From positions 8,742,998-8,806,997 of the forward strand of contig NC_088791.1 in the NCBI RefSeq assembly GCF_011386835.1: a DNA stretch of 64,000 nucleotides. The letters are read 5' to 3'. The first letter of the stretch is position 1. The number at the start of each line of letters is the position of its first letter. This DNA is from Chrysemys picta bellii (Eukaryota; Chordata; Testudines; Emydidae). Of this stretch, positions 23,909-35,084 are shown piece after piece. The notes beneath the pieces are model-generated. The model made no database searches, was not told the origin of the DNA, and worked only from the letters and a program-made list of their open reading frames with translations. Position numbers and translations under genes: made by a program.

Positions 23909-25451
23909 GGGTATGTCTACACTACAAAATTAATTTTTAGAAACCGATTTTATACAGTCGATTGTGTATGTCCCCACTAAGCACATTAAGTCGGTGGAGT
24001 GCGTTCTCACTACCGTGGCTAGCATCGACTTACGGAGCGGTGCACTGTGGGGAGCTATCCCACGGTTCCCGCAGTCTCCACCGCCCATTGGAATTCTGGG
24101 TTAAGCTCCCAATGCCTGATGGGGCAAAAACATTGTTGTGGGTAGTTTTGGGTACATGTCATCAGTCGTCCCTCCCTCCAGGAAAGCAACGGCTGTCAAT
24201 CGTTTTGCGCCTTTTTTCCTGGGTTACCCATGCAGATGCCATACCACGGCAAGCATGGAGCCCACTCAGCTCACCGTCATGCATTTTAAAAGCTCGCTGG
24301 TGCTGTTTGCTGACTAGGTCAGACCTCAGCGCAACCAACATTCCCACTGTTATTGCTGCTTGCAGTGTGCTCTATAATATCTGAGAGAGTAAGGGGGAGA
24401 CGTTTATGGTGGGGTGGGAGGTTGAGGCACCTCTTTTGTTGATTTTACTTCCCTGTAAGCCAACCACCCTCCCCCCTTCGAAATAAAGTAACTATTGTTT
24501 TGAAACCATGCATTCTTTCTTTATTAATTAAAAAAAAATGAGAATGGACAAGGTAGCCCCGGTGAAGTGGGGGAGGAGGGAAGGACACGGCCACATTGCT
24601 TATTGTAGCCACACTAAAAATCAAACTGTTTGAATGACAGCCTTCTGTTGCTTGGGCCATCCTCTGGAGTGGAGTGGCTGGGTACCTGGAGCCTCCTCCC
24701 CGCATTCTTGGGCGTCTGGGTGAGGAGACTATGGAACATGGGGAGATGGGGAGGCGGTTATACAGTGGATGCAGTGGGGGTCTGTGCTCTTGCTGACTTT
24801 CCTGCAGCTCCAACAGACACTTCAACATGTCCGTTTGCTCCCCCATTAGCCTCAGCATCGCGTCCTGCCTCCGCTCTTTGCGCTCACTTAATTCTTTCCT
24901 GGCCTCTGCCACTGAATGCCTCCATGAATTAAGCTGTGCTCTATCAGTGCGGGAGGACTGCATGAGCTCGGAAAACATGTCATCACGAGTGCGTTTTTTT
25001 CACCTTCTAAACTGCGATAACCTCAGGGAAGGAGATGATAGGGGGAGTGTAGAAACATTCTACGCTCTACGATTCTGGGGGGACTGCATGGTCACCTGTG
25101 CTGCTGAGTTTGCCAAGCTGACCAAAGAGGAAATTGAATTCAAAAGTTCCTGGAGCTTTTCTTGTGTACCTGGCTAATGCATCGGAGTTCAAAGTGCTGT
25201 CCAGAGCGGTCACACTGGAGCACTCTGGGATAGCTCCTGGAGACCAATACCGTCGAATTGCATCTGCACTACCCCAAATTCGACCCAGCAAGGTCAATTT
25301 TAGCACTACTCCCCTCGCCAGGGAGGAGTACAGAAGTCTATTTTAAGAGCCCTTTAAGTTGATGGAACGGGGTTGGTTGTGTGGACGCATTCATTTTAAA
25401 ATCGACCTAACGCGGCTAAATTCGACCTAACCCTGTAGTGTAGACCCGGCC
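23909..25451 (-). mobile_element. Harbinger-like DNA transposon with Myb/SANT-type accessory gene remnant
   Basis: The termini GGGTATGTCTACACTAC (23909) and, read inward from 25451, GGCCGGGTCTACACTAC match at 13 of 17 positions. TGT flanks both ends (23906-23908 and 25452-25454), a 3-bp duplication as in PIF/Harbinger elements, although those usually use TWA. The interior on the minus strand (24445-24978) encodes a helical, charged segment: WRHSVAEARKELSERKERRQ, then LRLMGEQTDMLKCLLELQ, then a proline-rich end. This matches the C-terminal part of the Myb/SANT-like accessory proteins found in turtle Harbinger elements. AATAAA follows on the minus strand near 24522. The DNA-binding N-terminus and the transposase are missing. 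The superfamily assignment is inferred. Confidence 0.75.
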
Positions 25452-26028
25452 TGTATTGTGGATCCAACCTTACAGCAGAAACCCACCAACTCCCATTACT
25501 AACTTGAATTACTGACCACTGTGGACTACTGAGTGATGTAAAATGGACTGATAAAAAGGAAAAGCAGGAACTGTATAAAACAGTAGCGTATTGGTCTAAT
25601 TATCAGGTTTGAAATCCCTAGATTTTCTAGAGCTAGAGGCCTGAATCCTGGCAGGGATGACTCAGCCATTAATCTTTCCAAAGCTGATAAACTGACTATC
25701 ATACATTTTAATGGACAAGACTGAACCTCTAGGGCCTAATTTTCAGAGGTGCCAAGCACCTGCAAGCTCCCACTGACTTCAGCTGGAGTGTGGATACTCA
25801 GCAAGCCTGGCCCCTACATTCTGACATGGGTGGATCCCATGGCACTTTTAATATTAGGGATTTGGCTGTTGTTTTTGTCTCCAAATTCATCTCCCTACCA
25901 TTGTACAAATTGCTGTGTGTTTGGGGACAACCACCTTCCACCCCAGGTATGTTCTGCTGGGGGGTATGGCTTGAGAAGTACTTTGGGATCCTTTTGATAG
26001 GATAGGCATCATATTAAAGTAATATGAA
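25452..26028. other. Intronic stretch with a small palindromic repeat
   Basis: Positions 25734-25814 hold a palindrome: GGGCCTAATTTTCAGAGGTG with CCCACTGACTTCAGCTGG at the centre. It is related to 56299-56380. A LINE/SINE-like tail (AGTACTTTGGGATCCTTTTG) lies at about 25976-25996. Confidence 0.55.
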
Positions 26029-26504
26029 TAAGACTGCGAGTCTGCCACGGAGGTCACGGATTCTGTGACTTTCCGTGACCTCGGTGACTTCTGCAGTGGC
26101 TAGTGCTGGCTCAGGGGCTGCTCCAGCCAGGCAGCCCCTGGGCCAGCAGCAGCAGTTTGGGTGTGTGGGAGGGGGCTCAGGGCTAGGCTCCCGGCCAATG
26201 GGAGCAGAGGCAGCCGGCGCTTGTGGCGGAAGCAGTGGAGCCCCTGCCCTGGCCCCTCTGCCGCCTAGGAGCTGCAGGGACGCGGAGTCGGGCAGGAAGG
26301 CTCTGCCAGCCCCACCACCTCCAGCACCAGTGCGGTTCCCGGGTCACCTCTCCCAGCACCTGTGGCGCCCTGCCCAAGTTTTAGTCACGGCGGGCATTTT
26401 TAGTAAAAGTCATGGACAGGTCATGGGCCCGTGAATTTTTGTTTACGGCCCGTGACCTGTCCGTGACTTTTACTAAAAATACCCGTGACTAAAACGTAGC
26501 CTTA
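26029..26504. mobile_element. Non-autonomous hAT-type element with perfect 8-bp duplication
   Basis: The left end is TAAGACTGCGAGTCTGCCAC and the right end read inward is TAAGGCTACGTTTTAGTCAC. The arms carry repeated GTCACGGA/TCCGTGAC motifs and a second fold-back, CCGTGACCTGTCCGTGACTT, near the right end. AATATGAA lies immediately left (26021-26028) and right (26505-26512), a perfect 8-bp target duplication. The GC-rich centre (26100-26370) gives a 119-codon open frame that is not a gene. 476 bp. Confidence 0.9.
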
Positions 26505-26512
26505 AATATGAA

Positions 26513-28253
26513 TCACAAAAGGGCAAGTTTACTGCTTTAAAATTCTGTTTCACATCCCGAAGAACAGTCTGCAGGAGCAGGGGGCCCTGTATCTCTAACA
26601 ACATATCTGAAGTTTGTAGAGTCACTGCAGGTTTTGGGATTGGTGAGTCATCTCAAGGCGACTCAATGAGATTTCCTGCATTTGTAACATAGCCCTGGGC
26701 ATTTAATTTCCTTGTTTACAAACAATGGGGACGGAGTGTTACAAAAATCCTGCAATGTATAAAAGGAGTTGTTAATAGGCTAGGAGGGAGCTTGAAGGAT
26801 TAGTTCTGAGCTATGCACACAGGCAGAAAAAGAGACAGAGAGGCTGAAACATTTGCCAATCCTTGTTTGGTTTTAGAGCTATTGGGGTAAGTTCATCTCT
26901 GGGGTAACTCCACTAACTTCAACAGAATTACCTCAGCAATGAATTTAGAACTCAGTCCTTTGTTTGCAGAGCAAAAATCTCATCGAAGCCCACATCACAG
27001 TCTCTGCAATATCCCCACAAGCCCAACTTCCTTCTCTGCATCGATGTTCAGAGTAAAGAACTGCAACGTCACCCAGCTCCATAATGCTGTTCCTCCATAT
27101 TTACCTATGAGGGACAGGAATTGATTCTGTTTTGCTACTTGTCTGTGAGCTGATAAAAAGATTCAGAAAACCTCACCCTCACTCAGTACCCAGGTTATTC
27201 TTTAACCTGTACAATGTGAGCTTTAAATGGAGCTTGGCACGTAGTGTGCTTTGTGGAGTGTGCTTGGCTGGCAATGTACTAGGGTGACAAACAACATTTC
27301 ATCTCCTCTTACACCCAAATTGTGTTTTTGAAACAAACCACATGAATGAGGTAATTTATAATATAACTAGCTATATTTCAACAATAGATGGGTCCAAACA
27401 AAAATATACCATTTTCCAGGCATTCTTTTTATATTGCCTCTGATATCTATTATTATGATTATTTATACTATACAGTAGACACACGTCAGTAGCAACCTAT
27501 CGGTGCTCTTTTGCTATGTTGCTCCTTAAGAGGCTGTAGCTGTTATGGGGAGTGTCGATAATACACATTAGGGAAAGCGTTCCCAAGGGAAATGCTGCTC
27601 GTAAGCAGCAGTTGCTCTTACAAAGTCTTGCTGCAAACAAGCGTCTACTGTAATGGCTATTAGAGACTCAACTATAGAGAGGCCCCATTGTGGTAGATGC
27701 TCTACATACAGACAGTCAAAAACAGACCCTGCCCCAAAGACCTTACGATATAAAAGACAAATTGTAGTGGGTGGTGTGGGGGTGAAATAAACAAATGGCT
27801 GAAGATAAGGAGGATGGGATTAATAAGAAGCAGACATTTTAGCACAGACTAGCTGTTTGCACAATTGATAGCTAATCAGTAGCAGCAGTAATCACAGTAA
27901 CACCAACTGGCTCTTTGCTTAGACATCACTTATCTTAGTTCCAGAGTGCCGCTCGCTACAGCTTCTAGGTGTTGAACATGATAAGAGGGACTGCATAGAG
28001 GTTAATTTAAATAAACCAGCCAAATCTCACTAAAACAGGATTGTTGATCTGAGACCTTTCACATATGCAAAAAATCAATTTAGATGCCGATATTATGATG
28101 AGTGAAGTATAAAAACTATATACAGTAGATTATATAGATCAAATCGATTAGATTAGATATACTGAATATAGAATTTGCCACATGCAAATCCAGCACCTTG
28201 CTTTTGGCTTTGGTCTAGGTCTGATACTTCAGTGATAGGGGAAAAAATACATG
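26513..28253. other. Intronic stretch, nothing firm
   Basis: Unique-looking AT-rich intron. A small palindrome core (CACTAACTTCAACAG) lies near 26909-26925. No gene recognised. Confidence 0.4.
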
Positions 28254-28255
28254 TA

Positions 28256-28444
28256 CAGCTCTACCTCGATATAATGCTGTCCTCGGGAGCCAAAAACTCT
28301 TAGCGTGTTATAGGTGAAACTGCGTTATATCGAACTTGCTTTGATCCACCAGAGTGCGCAGCCCCGCTCCCCCCGGAGCACTGCTTTACCGCGTTATATC
28401 CAAATTCGTGTTATATCAGGCCGCGTGATATCGAGGTAGAGGTA
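28256..28444. mobile_element. Tc1/mariner-like MITE
   Basis: The inverted termini are CAGCTCTACCTCGATATAA on the left and, read inward from the right, TACCTCTACCTCGATATCA. TA dinucleotides flank both ends (28254-28255, 28445-28446). The interior repeats GCGTTATATCGAA/ACCGCGTTATATCC motifs. 189 bp, non-coding. Mariner-type assignment rests on the TA flanks and TIR layout. Confidence 0.75.
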
Positions 28445-28636
28445 TATATGAGTAATTATCCAATGCTTTACATAAAGGGAAACATTTCTTCCTGGCCCAT
28501 GTGGCAATCTGCTAATGCCCTGGAAGATGAGGATGATTAACCGCATCTTATAATGCATAACTACAAATTTTATTATAGCGAATGACATAAAATTACCCAG
28601 TTCCCTTAGAAAAAACAGCTACAATATTAAACGGTG
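28445..28636. other. Short intronic gap
   Basis: No feature recognised. Confidence 0.4.
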
Positions 28637-28715
28637 GGCCAGATTCTTAGCTGGTGTAAACGGACGCTGCCCCACTGACGTCAATGGAGTGATGCCAATT
28701 TCACCAGCTCAGGAT
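28637..28715. repeat. Small palindromic MITE-like repeat (CCAGATTCT type)
   Basis: GGGCCAGATTCTTAGCTGG and GTGTAAAC on the left are mirrored by CAATTTCACCAGCTCAGGAT on the right, with CACTGACGTCAATGG at the centre. Confidence 0.75.
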
Positions 28716-28952
28716 TAATCCTCCTGTGTGCCCTCCATAGACTGATCACACATCATCTGTGGAAGTATTTCCTCTGTGTTTGATTCACATTGACTTGTTT
28801 CACGAGATGACCCCTTCTTCTCTCCCTTTCAGACAACATAAAGCAATTTAACGATTTTAAAACAAAAGTGTCTACGTGGAGAAGAGAGAGCGAACAATGG
28901 TTCTCACTGGTTTCTGACAGCTGACTGCTTCTCTCCACCAACATTAAAAACA

Positions 28953-29030
28953 CACCCACGAAAGCTTATGCTCCAATAGGTCTGTTAGTCTATAAGGTGC
29001 CACAGGACTCCTTGTCACTTTTTACAGTTA
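28953..29030 (+). mobile_element. Penelope-like tail fragment
   Basis: The plus strand reads CCCACGAAAGCTTATGCTCC, then TCTGTTAGTCTATAAGGTGC and CACAGGACTCCTTGTC. This is the same tail that appears on the minus strand at 48.6-49.1, 50.9 and 59.0 kb. The upstream CYGANGA half of the hammerhead-like core is absent, so the copy is truncated there. Confidence 0.85.
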
Positions 29031-29697
29031 AGTTAAAATACAAATTTGGCAGGAACTGAGTCTTTTGTCACTCCAGATGCCCTCTGCTACTCACCCTGAT
29101 TTTAATAAAATGGAGACATACCATATGAAAAAGGACGGCACTGGATATGTAATGGCTATTTTTTTCTGTAACATTTTAACCTTTTGTGGAGGAATCCTAA
29201 CCAATATGCATTTGTCACTAGGATTACTGTAAATTAGGATGCATTAGTCCACGTTAATACAGCTGGATCTGTTAACTGGGACCGCACAAGATCTTCCATA
29301 ACTCTATGGGAGAAAATGAAAGACAATGCACATACTATTGGAGAGTTACAGCTCGGATGCTGCTAACCCATCTGGTTCTGTTAATATTAAACGGCTATGA
29401 TCACGGTGTAATTTTATGGCAAGACACTTCAATGAAGCCTTTTAAAAACACACTAACAAGGAAATTCATGCAGGGACCAATATTAATCTCCTCCCACTTG
29501 AAACCCGGGTATGGTGTTGAATTTTAACATTGTGCCACAGGTATAACGCATTGTTCTTATGGCACATTAAGGAGGCTTTGAGAGAAACTTCAGACTCACA
29601 AAGAGAGGAAAAAGTTCCTGTTAAGAATCACTCGCCAATAGCTATGAATGATGTAGCATGATAAGAAATAACACCCCCACCACTAACCTAGTGTTTT
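29031..29697. other. Intronic stretch, nothing recognised
   Basis: No gene, RNA or repeat family recognised. Confidence 0.4.
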
Positions 29698-30093
29698 TAC
29701 TTTTAAGGTACACTTACAGCTGTGCGTAGAGTACCGACACTGCACACCCAGCCAACACAGGCATAAATAGCTGTGCAGATGGTGCGCCACGGCTGAGGCG
29801 AGTAGAGCACAGACACCCCAGAACCCTATCTAGCTCTCCACATGCCCACGCAGTGCCTCCCATATCTACACCACTCTTTTTAGCAGCTTAGTGTCCCTCT
29901 GCCTCCCAGCTGCTGCAGCTTTTCCCTGCCACAGTGAAAGGCTCTGGCAACTGGGAAAGGCTCTCTCCCTCGTGCCAGAGCCTTTCACTGCCACATATCG
30001 CTACACCCTGCAGTGTGGACGCATCCTGCCTTTCACTGTGGTGTGTAGCTGCTCATACCCTACAGGCCGCTGCAAGTGTAGCCAAGTCCTTCG
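29698..30093. mobile_element. Palindromic hAT-type element (GGTACACTTACAGC type)
   Basis: The left arm AAGGTACACTTACAGCTG corresponds to the right arm read inward, GGCTACACTTGCAGCGGCC. A strong internal hairpin pairs AAAGGCTCTGGCA with TGCCAGAGCCTTT (about 29937-29990). Candidate 8-bp flanks AGTGTTTT (29690-29697) and AGTATTTT (30094-30101) match at 7 of 8. Non-coding. Confidence 0.7.
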
Positions 30094-30193
30094 AGTATTT
30101 TACACACATTAGCTAATTAATCCTCAAGGGGGGCTCGATTCTCCCTTACCTTAAAGCCTCTTTATACCCCTCCAGCAGTGTAAAGGAGACTTA

Positions 30194-30478
30194 GGGTACG
30201 TCTATACTTACCTCCTGGTCTGGCGGTAAGCAATTGATCTTCTGGGATCGATTTATCACGTCTTGTCTAGACACGATAAATCGATCCCGGAAGTGCTCGC
30301 CGTCAACGCCGGTACTCCTGCTCGGCGAGAGGAGTACGCGGAGTCAACGTGGGAGCCTGCCTGCCGCGTGTGGACCCACGGTAAGTTCCAACTAAGATAC
30401 TTCGACTTCAGCTACGTGAATAAAGTAGCTGAAGTTGCGTATCTTAGTTCGAAGTGGGGGGTTAGTGTGGACCAGCCC
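30194..30478. mobile_element. Harbinger-like MITE with TTA duplication
   Basis: Termini GGGTACGTCTATAC and, read inward, GGGCTGGTCCACAC match at 10 of 14. TTA precedes (30191-30193) and follows (30479-30481), the typical PIF/Harbinger target. Two internal hairpins: GATCGATTTATCACGTC/GACACGATAAATCGATC, and AAGATACTTCGACTTCAGCT paired with AGCTGAAGTTGCGTATCTT. 285 bp, non-coding. Confidence 0.82.
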
Positions 30479-30529
30479 TTAAGGTGAGTTATAACCTTTA
30501 CACTGCCAGAATGGTATATAAATAAGAAA

Positions 30530-30675
30530 GAGGCCCAATAGTATTAACACCCTCATTTTACGGATACGGAAACTGAAGTAGAGAGGTTAAGAGAATTGCC
30601 CAAGGTCAGACTGCAAGTTATTGTCAGAACCAGGATTAGAACTTATGTACTTATGTACTTCCGGTCATGCCACTG
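30530..30675 (-). mobile_element. MIR-type CORE-SINE
   Basis: Minus-strand MIR core: CCTCATTTTACGGATACGG, AAACTGAAGTAGAGAGGTTA, GAGAATTGCCCAAGGTCAGA. The head is largely lost. Confidence 0.8.
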
Positions 30676-33100
30676 GACAGGGCCCCTCCTTTGGAAGCTA
30701 GAAATTGAAATTTGTTTGCTTACCTATTTCCCCCCTTCAAAGATAAATGAAGTGATTTGTTATCCACATTACTTGGGTGCATACACTGGTTTATTTCTAT
30801 AGAACCATTCATGAGAACTGTTCTGTTACTGTGGGGTCAACGGTGAGCATTGTTTGCACTGGTTTGTCACTGCAGATTTAACCATGAGTGCCAGGCCTGA
30901 CACATTAGCTTGCTGCTGTAGCTTCACTCATGAGGACAAGAATGCATATACAGTGCTTGTCTGATTCTCCAGGGTTACTTAACTCCCAACATTATATACC
31001 CTGCTAAAAATACTACAGTATTCTACAGTGCTGATCCAGCAACACTAATGTCACATTACTGAAAGATGTAGTGTTTTCAATTATTACTGCAGAATATTGT
31101 AATATTTTTAATGGGTCTATAGAAAAAATTGCATAGGCATTGCAAACGGACCAAAAATAGGTCAAAACATTGGGTCCCCAATCCTCCTATCATCTTTAGA
31201 TTTTAGATAGGTAATTATAATGTATGTAAACTCTGAGCTAGGGAATATCAGAAGAACAATCTCTGCCCTGAATGTATTTCACAGGAACTGGGGCCTCTTT
31301 ATAGTTTATGGCTGGTAACATACCCTGAGACACCCATTCATTTACAAATTCTTGGTTTTCTTTTCTCACAGCTGGTAGGTAGAAGAAAAAACAAAACAAA
31401 AACAAACCAGGGACATAGAAGTCTTGTCACCACATTCAATATCTTCTCCAAAATGCAGTAGAGAGGGGGAAAGGGACTTTGGCATTCTGAGGGTTGCAGA
31501 TTATTAGTAAATTATTGCCCATCATTTATAAAGCACCTCAAGATGTCTTGGCAGTAGAAGGTGCCAGATGAGTGAAGGCTGTGGCGGCTACAAGGAAAAT
31601 AAATATCATGGTTTTTAAGCAAGGTTACAGCTGAAAGGCAGAGGTTTTTAAGGTGTTATGCAGAGCGAGGCTGAAATTAAAGGCACAGTAGGACAGATTA
31701 AAAGGTTTTCAACCCATATTTCTCCCACTATTGATCCACAGCTATGGGTTTCTGGTGTATTTCAAAGCCCCAACAGACTAAAGGTTAAATTCCATAGAAA
31801 TTGGCATCTTGACATATAGTGTTTCCTTCTTGATGGGTTTTTTTTGTTTTTTAATTACATCTTCTCAGCTGCCCCCCTTGATGCCCAAAACTGTTAAATT
31901 CACAACATCAGGCTTTAAAAAACATTATTCATTCTTCTTCACAGCATTGACAGGGTCTTTTCAGCAGGGGGCTCCAGTGACCCATGATGGGGCACTATTC
32001 ATTAGGGAGGAGCTGCAAACATATAAATCAACATGTCAGAGGAAGAAGCCCAGGCCTGACCCAGCAGGAATGCATGATACAAACAGATTTGTTCCGCTCT
32101 ATGCAGCCTCACCTGTCTTCAGTAGCATACACCATGTAATAATCAATTATGCTGACAAGCTTCCCTACAAATCCGTGCAGCTTCAGTTACTCATGTGCCT
32201 CGGAGGTGAAATGCAGAGAAGGGGGCATGGTCAAAGGACAGTAGGAAGGAGGAGTAAGCTCCCTTATCAAGTGGCAACAACTCAGAATCTTGGTAGTTAA
32301 AACCTATCAGATCACTGACTCCATTCACTCCTGCCAGGGCAGGCTGGATAGTCTCCCAATAGAGGACATAGATATTAGACTGATTCTACATTCAGGTCAA
32401 GAGGGGTATGAAGCGTCACAAATCTGGACTTCCTTAATGTTTACAGGTGTTTTGATCTAGGGGTTTGATTCACTGCTATATAACAATAAGGGCTATTGTT
32501 GAAATCCGGTTCTGGGTCTATATCCGTCTGAACGCTAGCAAAGTGGGGGCTGTTTAAATCACAGGATTTTGGTTTGGGCCCAGCTCTAAACTAGATCTTG
32601 GCCAAATGTGCAAGACAAAAGTTGCAGCTAGTCAAATCTAAAATCACATGCAAAGTTTCCTCTCTTTTGCAAGGCTGTAGGATGTGAACAGTTGCCAAAG
32701 ATCTTTTTCGGCTCTCTATCCTATAACCGAACATATCCATCCTTCATTCCCCTCTGGACCCGTTCTCCATATTGCAGTGCTGGCTCTTCCCATATTGTCT
32801 CAAAATCTCTTCTAGGGTAACTGCCAAATCGCTACACCCGCGTGCCAACTGCAAGCATTTTAAGTGGCAGAGCAGGCTTACATGAAAAGCTTTTACACAG
32901 TCCCAGGGCATATGGGACATTGTTTGTTTTTTCTGTTGTCTTTTAAACAGAGAATCTCTGCTCAGCAGGTCCAAAGCTCGTCTGCTTCCAGACTGCAAGC
33001 TGCTTACTCTGCCTGAAAATAGGAGGCTTATGGCTTGCTCAACATTTTCATCATTGTAGCAAAAGTACGAAGAGGGTATGGAGCGTGATATAGACTGTCA
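30676..33100. other. Intronic stretch, nothing firm
   Basis: 2.4 kb of unrecognised sequence. A 163-codon plus-strand open frame at 31809-32300 has no recognisable domain and lies antisense to EXOC4. I regard it as chance. ATTTATAAAGCACCTCAAG at about 31525 is a weak SINE-tail-like motif. Confidence 0.4.
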
Positions 33101-33205
33101 GCGCTTGATTCACTACTGCATTACTGCCACATTAGACTGGTATAACTCCACTGATTTCAATGGTGTTATACCAGTGCAAAACTGGAATAGCGCAGAGATG
33201 AACCA
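33101..33205. repeat. Small palindromic MITE-like repeat
   Basis: CTGGTATAACTCCACTGA and TTTCAATGGTGTTATACCAG form a near-perfect palindrome centred on ACTGATTTCAATGG. Outer arms are weaker. Confidence 0.75.
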
Positions 33206-33324
33206 AGTCCTTGGTACTATTATTAGATATCTGCCTCAGCCGAACATTTCAAATCGGAAACAGGACATGCACTTCCTGAAAGTTCAAGGGTGCTCTGACC
33301 TGGGATTTTGGGTTCAATCCATTT

Positions 33325-33586
33325 TAGAATATAATAATAATACCTGGTTCTTATATAGCACTTTTCATCAGCAGATCTCAAAGCGCCTCACAATCTTTAA
33401 TACATTAACCCTTACAATACCCATGTGAGGTAGGGAAGTATTATTTTTATCATTCCCATTTTACAGATGGGAAACTGAGGCACAGAGAGGCTAATTCCAA
33501 AGTCTCACAGGAAGTCTATGGGGGAGCAGGAAACTGAACTCTGGTCTCCCAAGTCTTAGGCTGGTGCCCTAACCACTGGACCATCC
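33325..33586 (-). mobile_element. Near full-length MIR-type CORE-SINE
   Basis: Minus strand. The head at the upper end (GGATGGTCCAGTGGTTAGGG in complement) contains an A-box-like segment. The core includes the complements of CCATTTTACAGATGGGAAAC and GAGGCACAGAGAGG. The 3' part carries the complements of AGATCTCAAAGCGCCTCACA and TTCTTATATAGCAC, ending in (AAT)n. Head, core and tail are all present. Confidence 0.92.
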
Positions 33587-35084
33587 TTTCCCCAGTGACA
33601 AAGATCCATTCTGGGTCTGAACTTCCTCAGAATTTCAGGGTGTTTAGATTTTAGTTCAAGTTCATTTTTTAGGGTAACCTTTTATTGTTACTCCTAGTAA
33701 TAAAGCACTGCATGGGAATTAAGAAGGGAGGCTATTTGAATCCGTATCATCTTCCTTTTCAGTTGATAGCTACGGATAACTTTACCAGGTGTACAGGAAG
33801 AGCGAAGTTTTGGAAAACGAATTTCTCCATCTGGTAGGAGCGTACTGAGGTCAGAAGAAACAAATACAGGTCACTCCTATGCTTTCTATGGGAAAAGCTC
33901 AACCCCAAATATTCACAACCCACCTAATTGTTCTCTTTTTAAATGATCACAGATGTCTTCACAAGGTACACAATTTCTGTTCTTCCTCTCTCTGAGTTAC
34001 TCGCCCCCCCTCCCATTTTCCCTGAGTCCCTTGAATGTATTATGACTTTACACAAATTGACAGGGTTTCAACAGCAGTGTGAGCTTTGCCAAAAATGTAC
34101 CTTAGGCAAACAGCTTTGCATCCAATCTGAAACATTAAGCTGCGTCTGTCCAACCTCCTCCCCATCCCAACCCAGACTCTGCCACCTGGGATCTAGAAAC
34201 CCAGTTTTCTGACCTGTGATGCTCTGCAATGTTAGGCTGCCAGTTGCAATTTGCATACTCTGTTGTCAATTAATAACAGTTTGTTATTCGGCAGGTGGGT
34301 GAATTATAGTGCTGTGCGGTGCTCTCGCAGCACATGATTAGGTTTTCTGGTGTTGGGGCGGGGGAGGCAGTCGCAGAAAACAGTCAAGCTGCTAAAAATC
34401 TGGACAGGCTCTTGTGATCCAATAAATATCAAGTGCTGCCAGAGCCTTGAACAGCGAACAGGGTTTTCTCAAAACCTGCTAGCAAAGTACATGTAAGCAC
34501 CTCCACTCGCTTTGCCAAAGTTCCAACAGTCTAACCAATGCCATGCCACTCTATCCAATTATAATATTCACGTGGCAGGACGGTACACTTCTGGGATGCA
34601 AGGCTAGGACGAGGGATATGTGGGTGTCACCTTATATGTAATTCAAGAGAGGCTGGGCCTAGGTACATGTCTGGGTGTGACCTGCATGCTTCCTGAGGCT
34701 AGGCTGAGTGTCAGTTCACACAGCAAAGCAGGGCACAGACTGGAAAATTAAGGGGGTGCAGCTGTCCTACTCTCTGGATTGCACCCTGGGAGATGTCACA
34801 CCTCCACCTCCCTTTAATTATATGTGAATGGAAAATAACATCTTTTTCCACCAAGGAAAGTGTAAAACTTTGCTGACCCATAACTCAAAAATAAATGAAC
34901 TCCAATCAAAAATACAAGAATAGATAAAAGAACTTTCTGGCCGCAAGTACGTTATGTCTGTCTACTGTGGTATTTTGTTCTCATTGGCTTTATCTTGTGA
35001 GGGGCTGAGCACTTGGCTCCTCACTGAAGTAAGAGGGAGGTAAGGATGTTCTACACGTCTCAGCTCCTCTAAAACTGAGCCTCA
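33587..35084. other. Intronic stretch, nothing recognised
   Basis: No gene, RNA or repeat recognised. Confidence 0.4.

Noticed and set aside
24445..24978. Domesticated Myb/SANT-like gene
   Set aside because: Lies inside a TIR-bounded element, lacks the DNA-binding N-terminus, and runs past its expected end into unrelated sequence.
26075..26434. 119-codon alanine/proline-rich open frame
   Set aside because: Entirely within the 26029-26504 transposable element. The frame comes from GC-rich palindromic sequence.
31809..32300. 163-codon plus-strand open frame
   Set aside because: No recognisable domain; opposite strand to the only gene; no supporting promoter or polyadenylation context seen.
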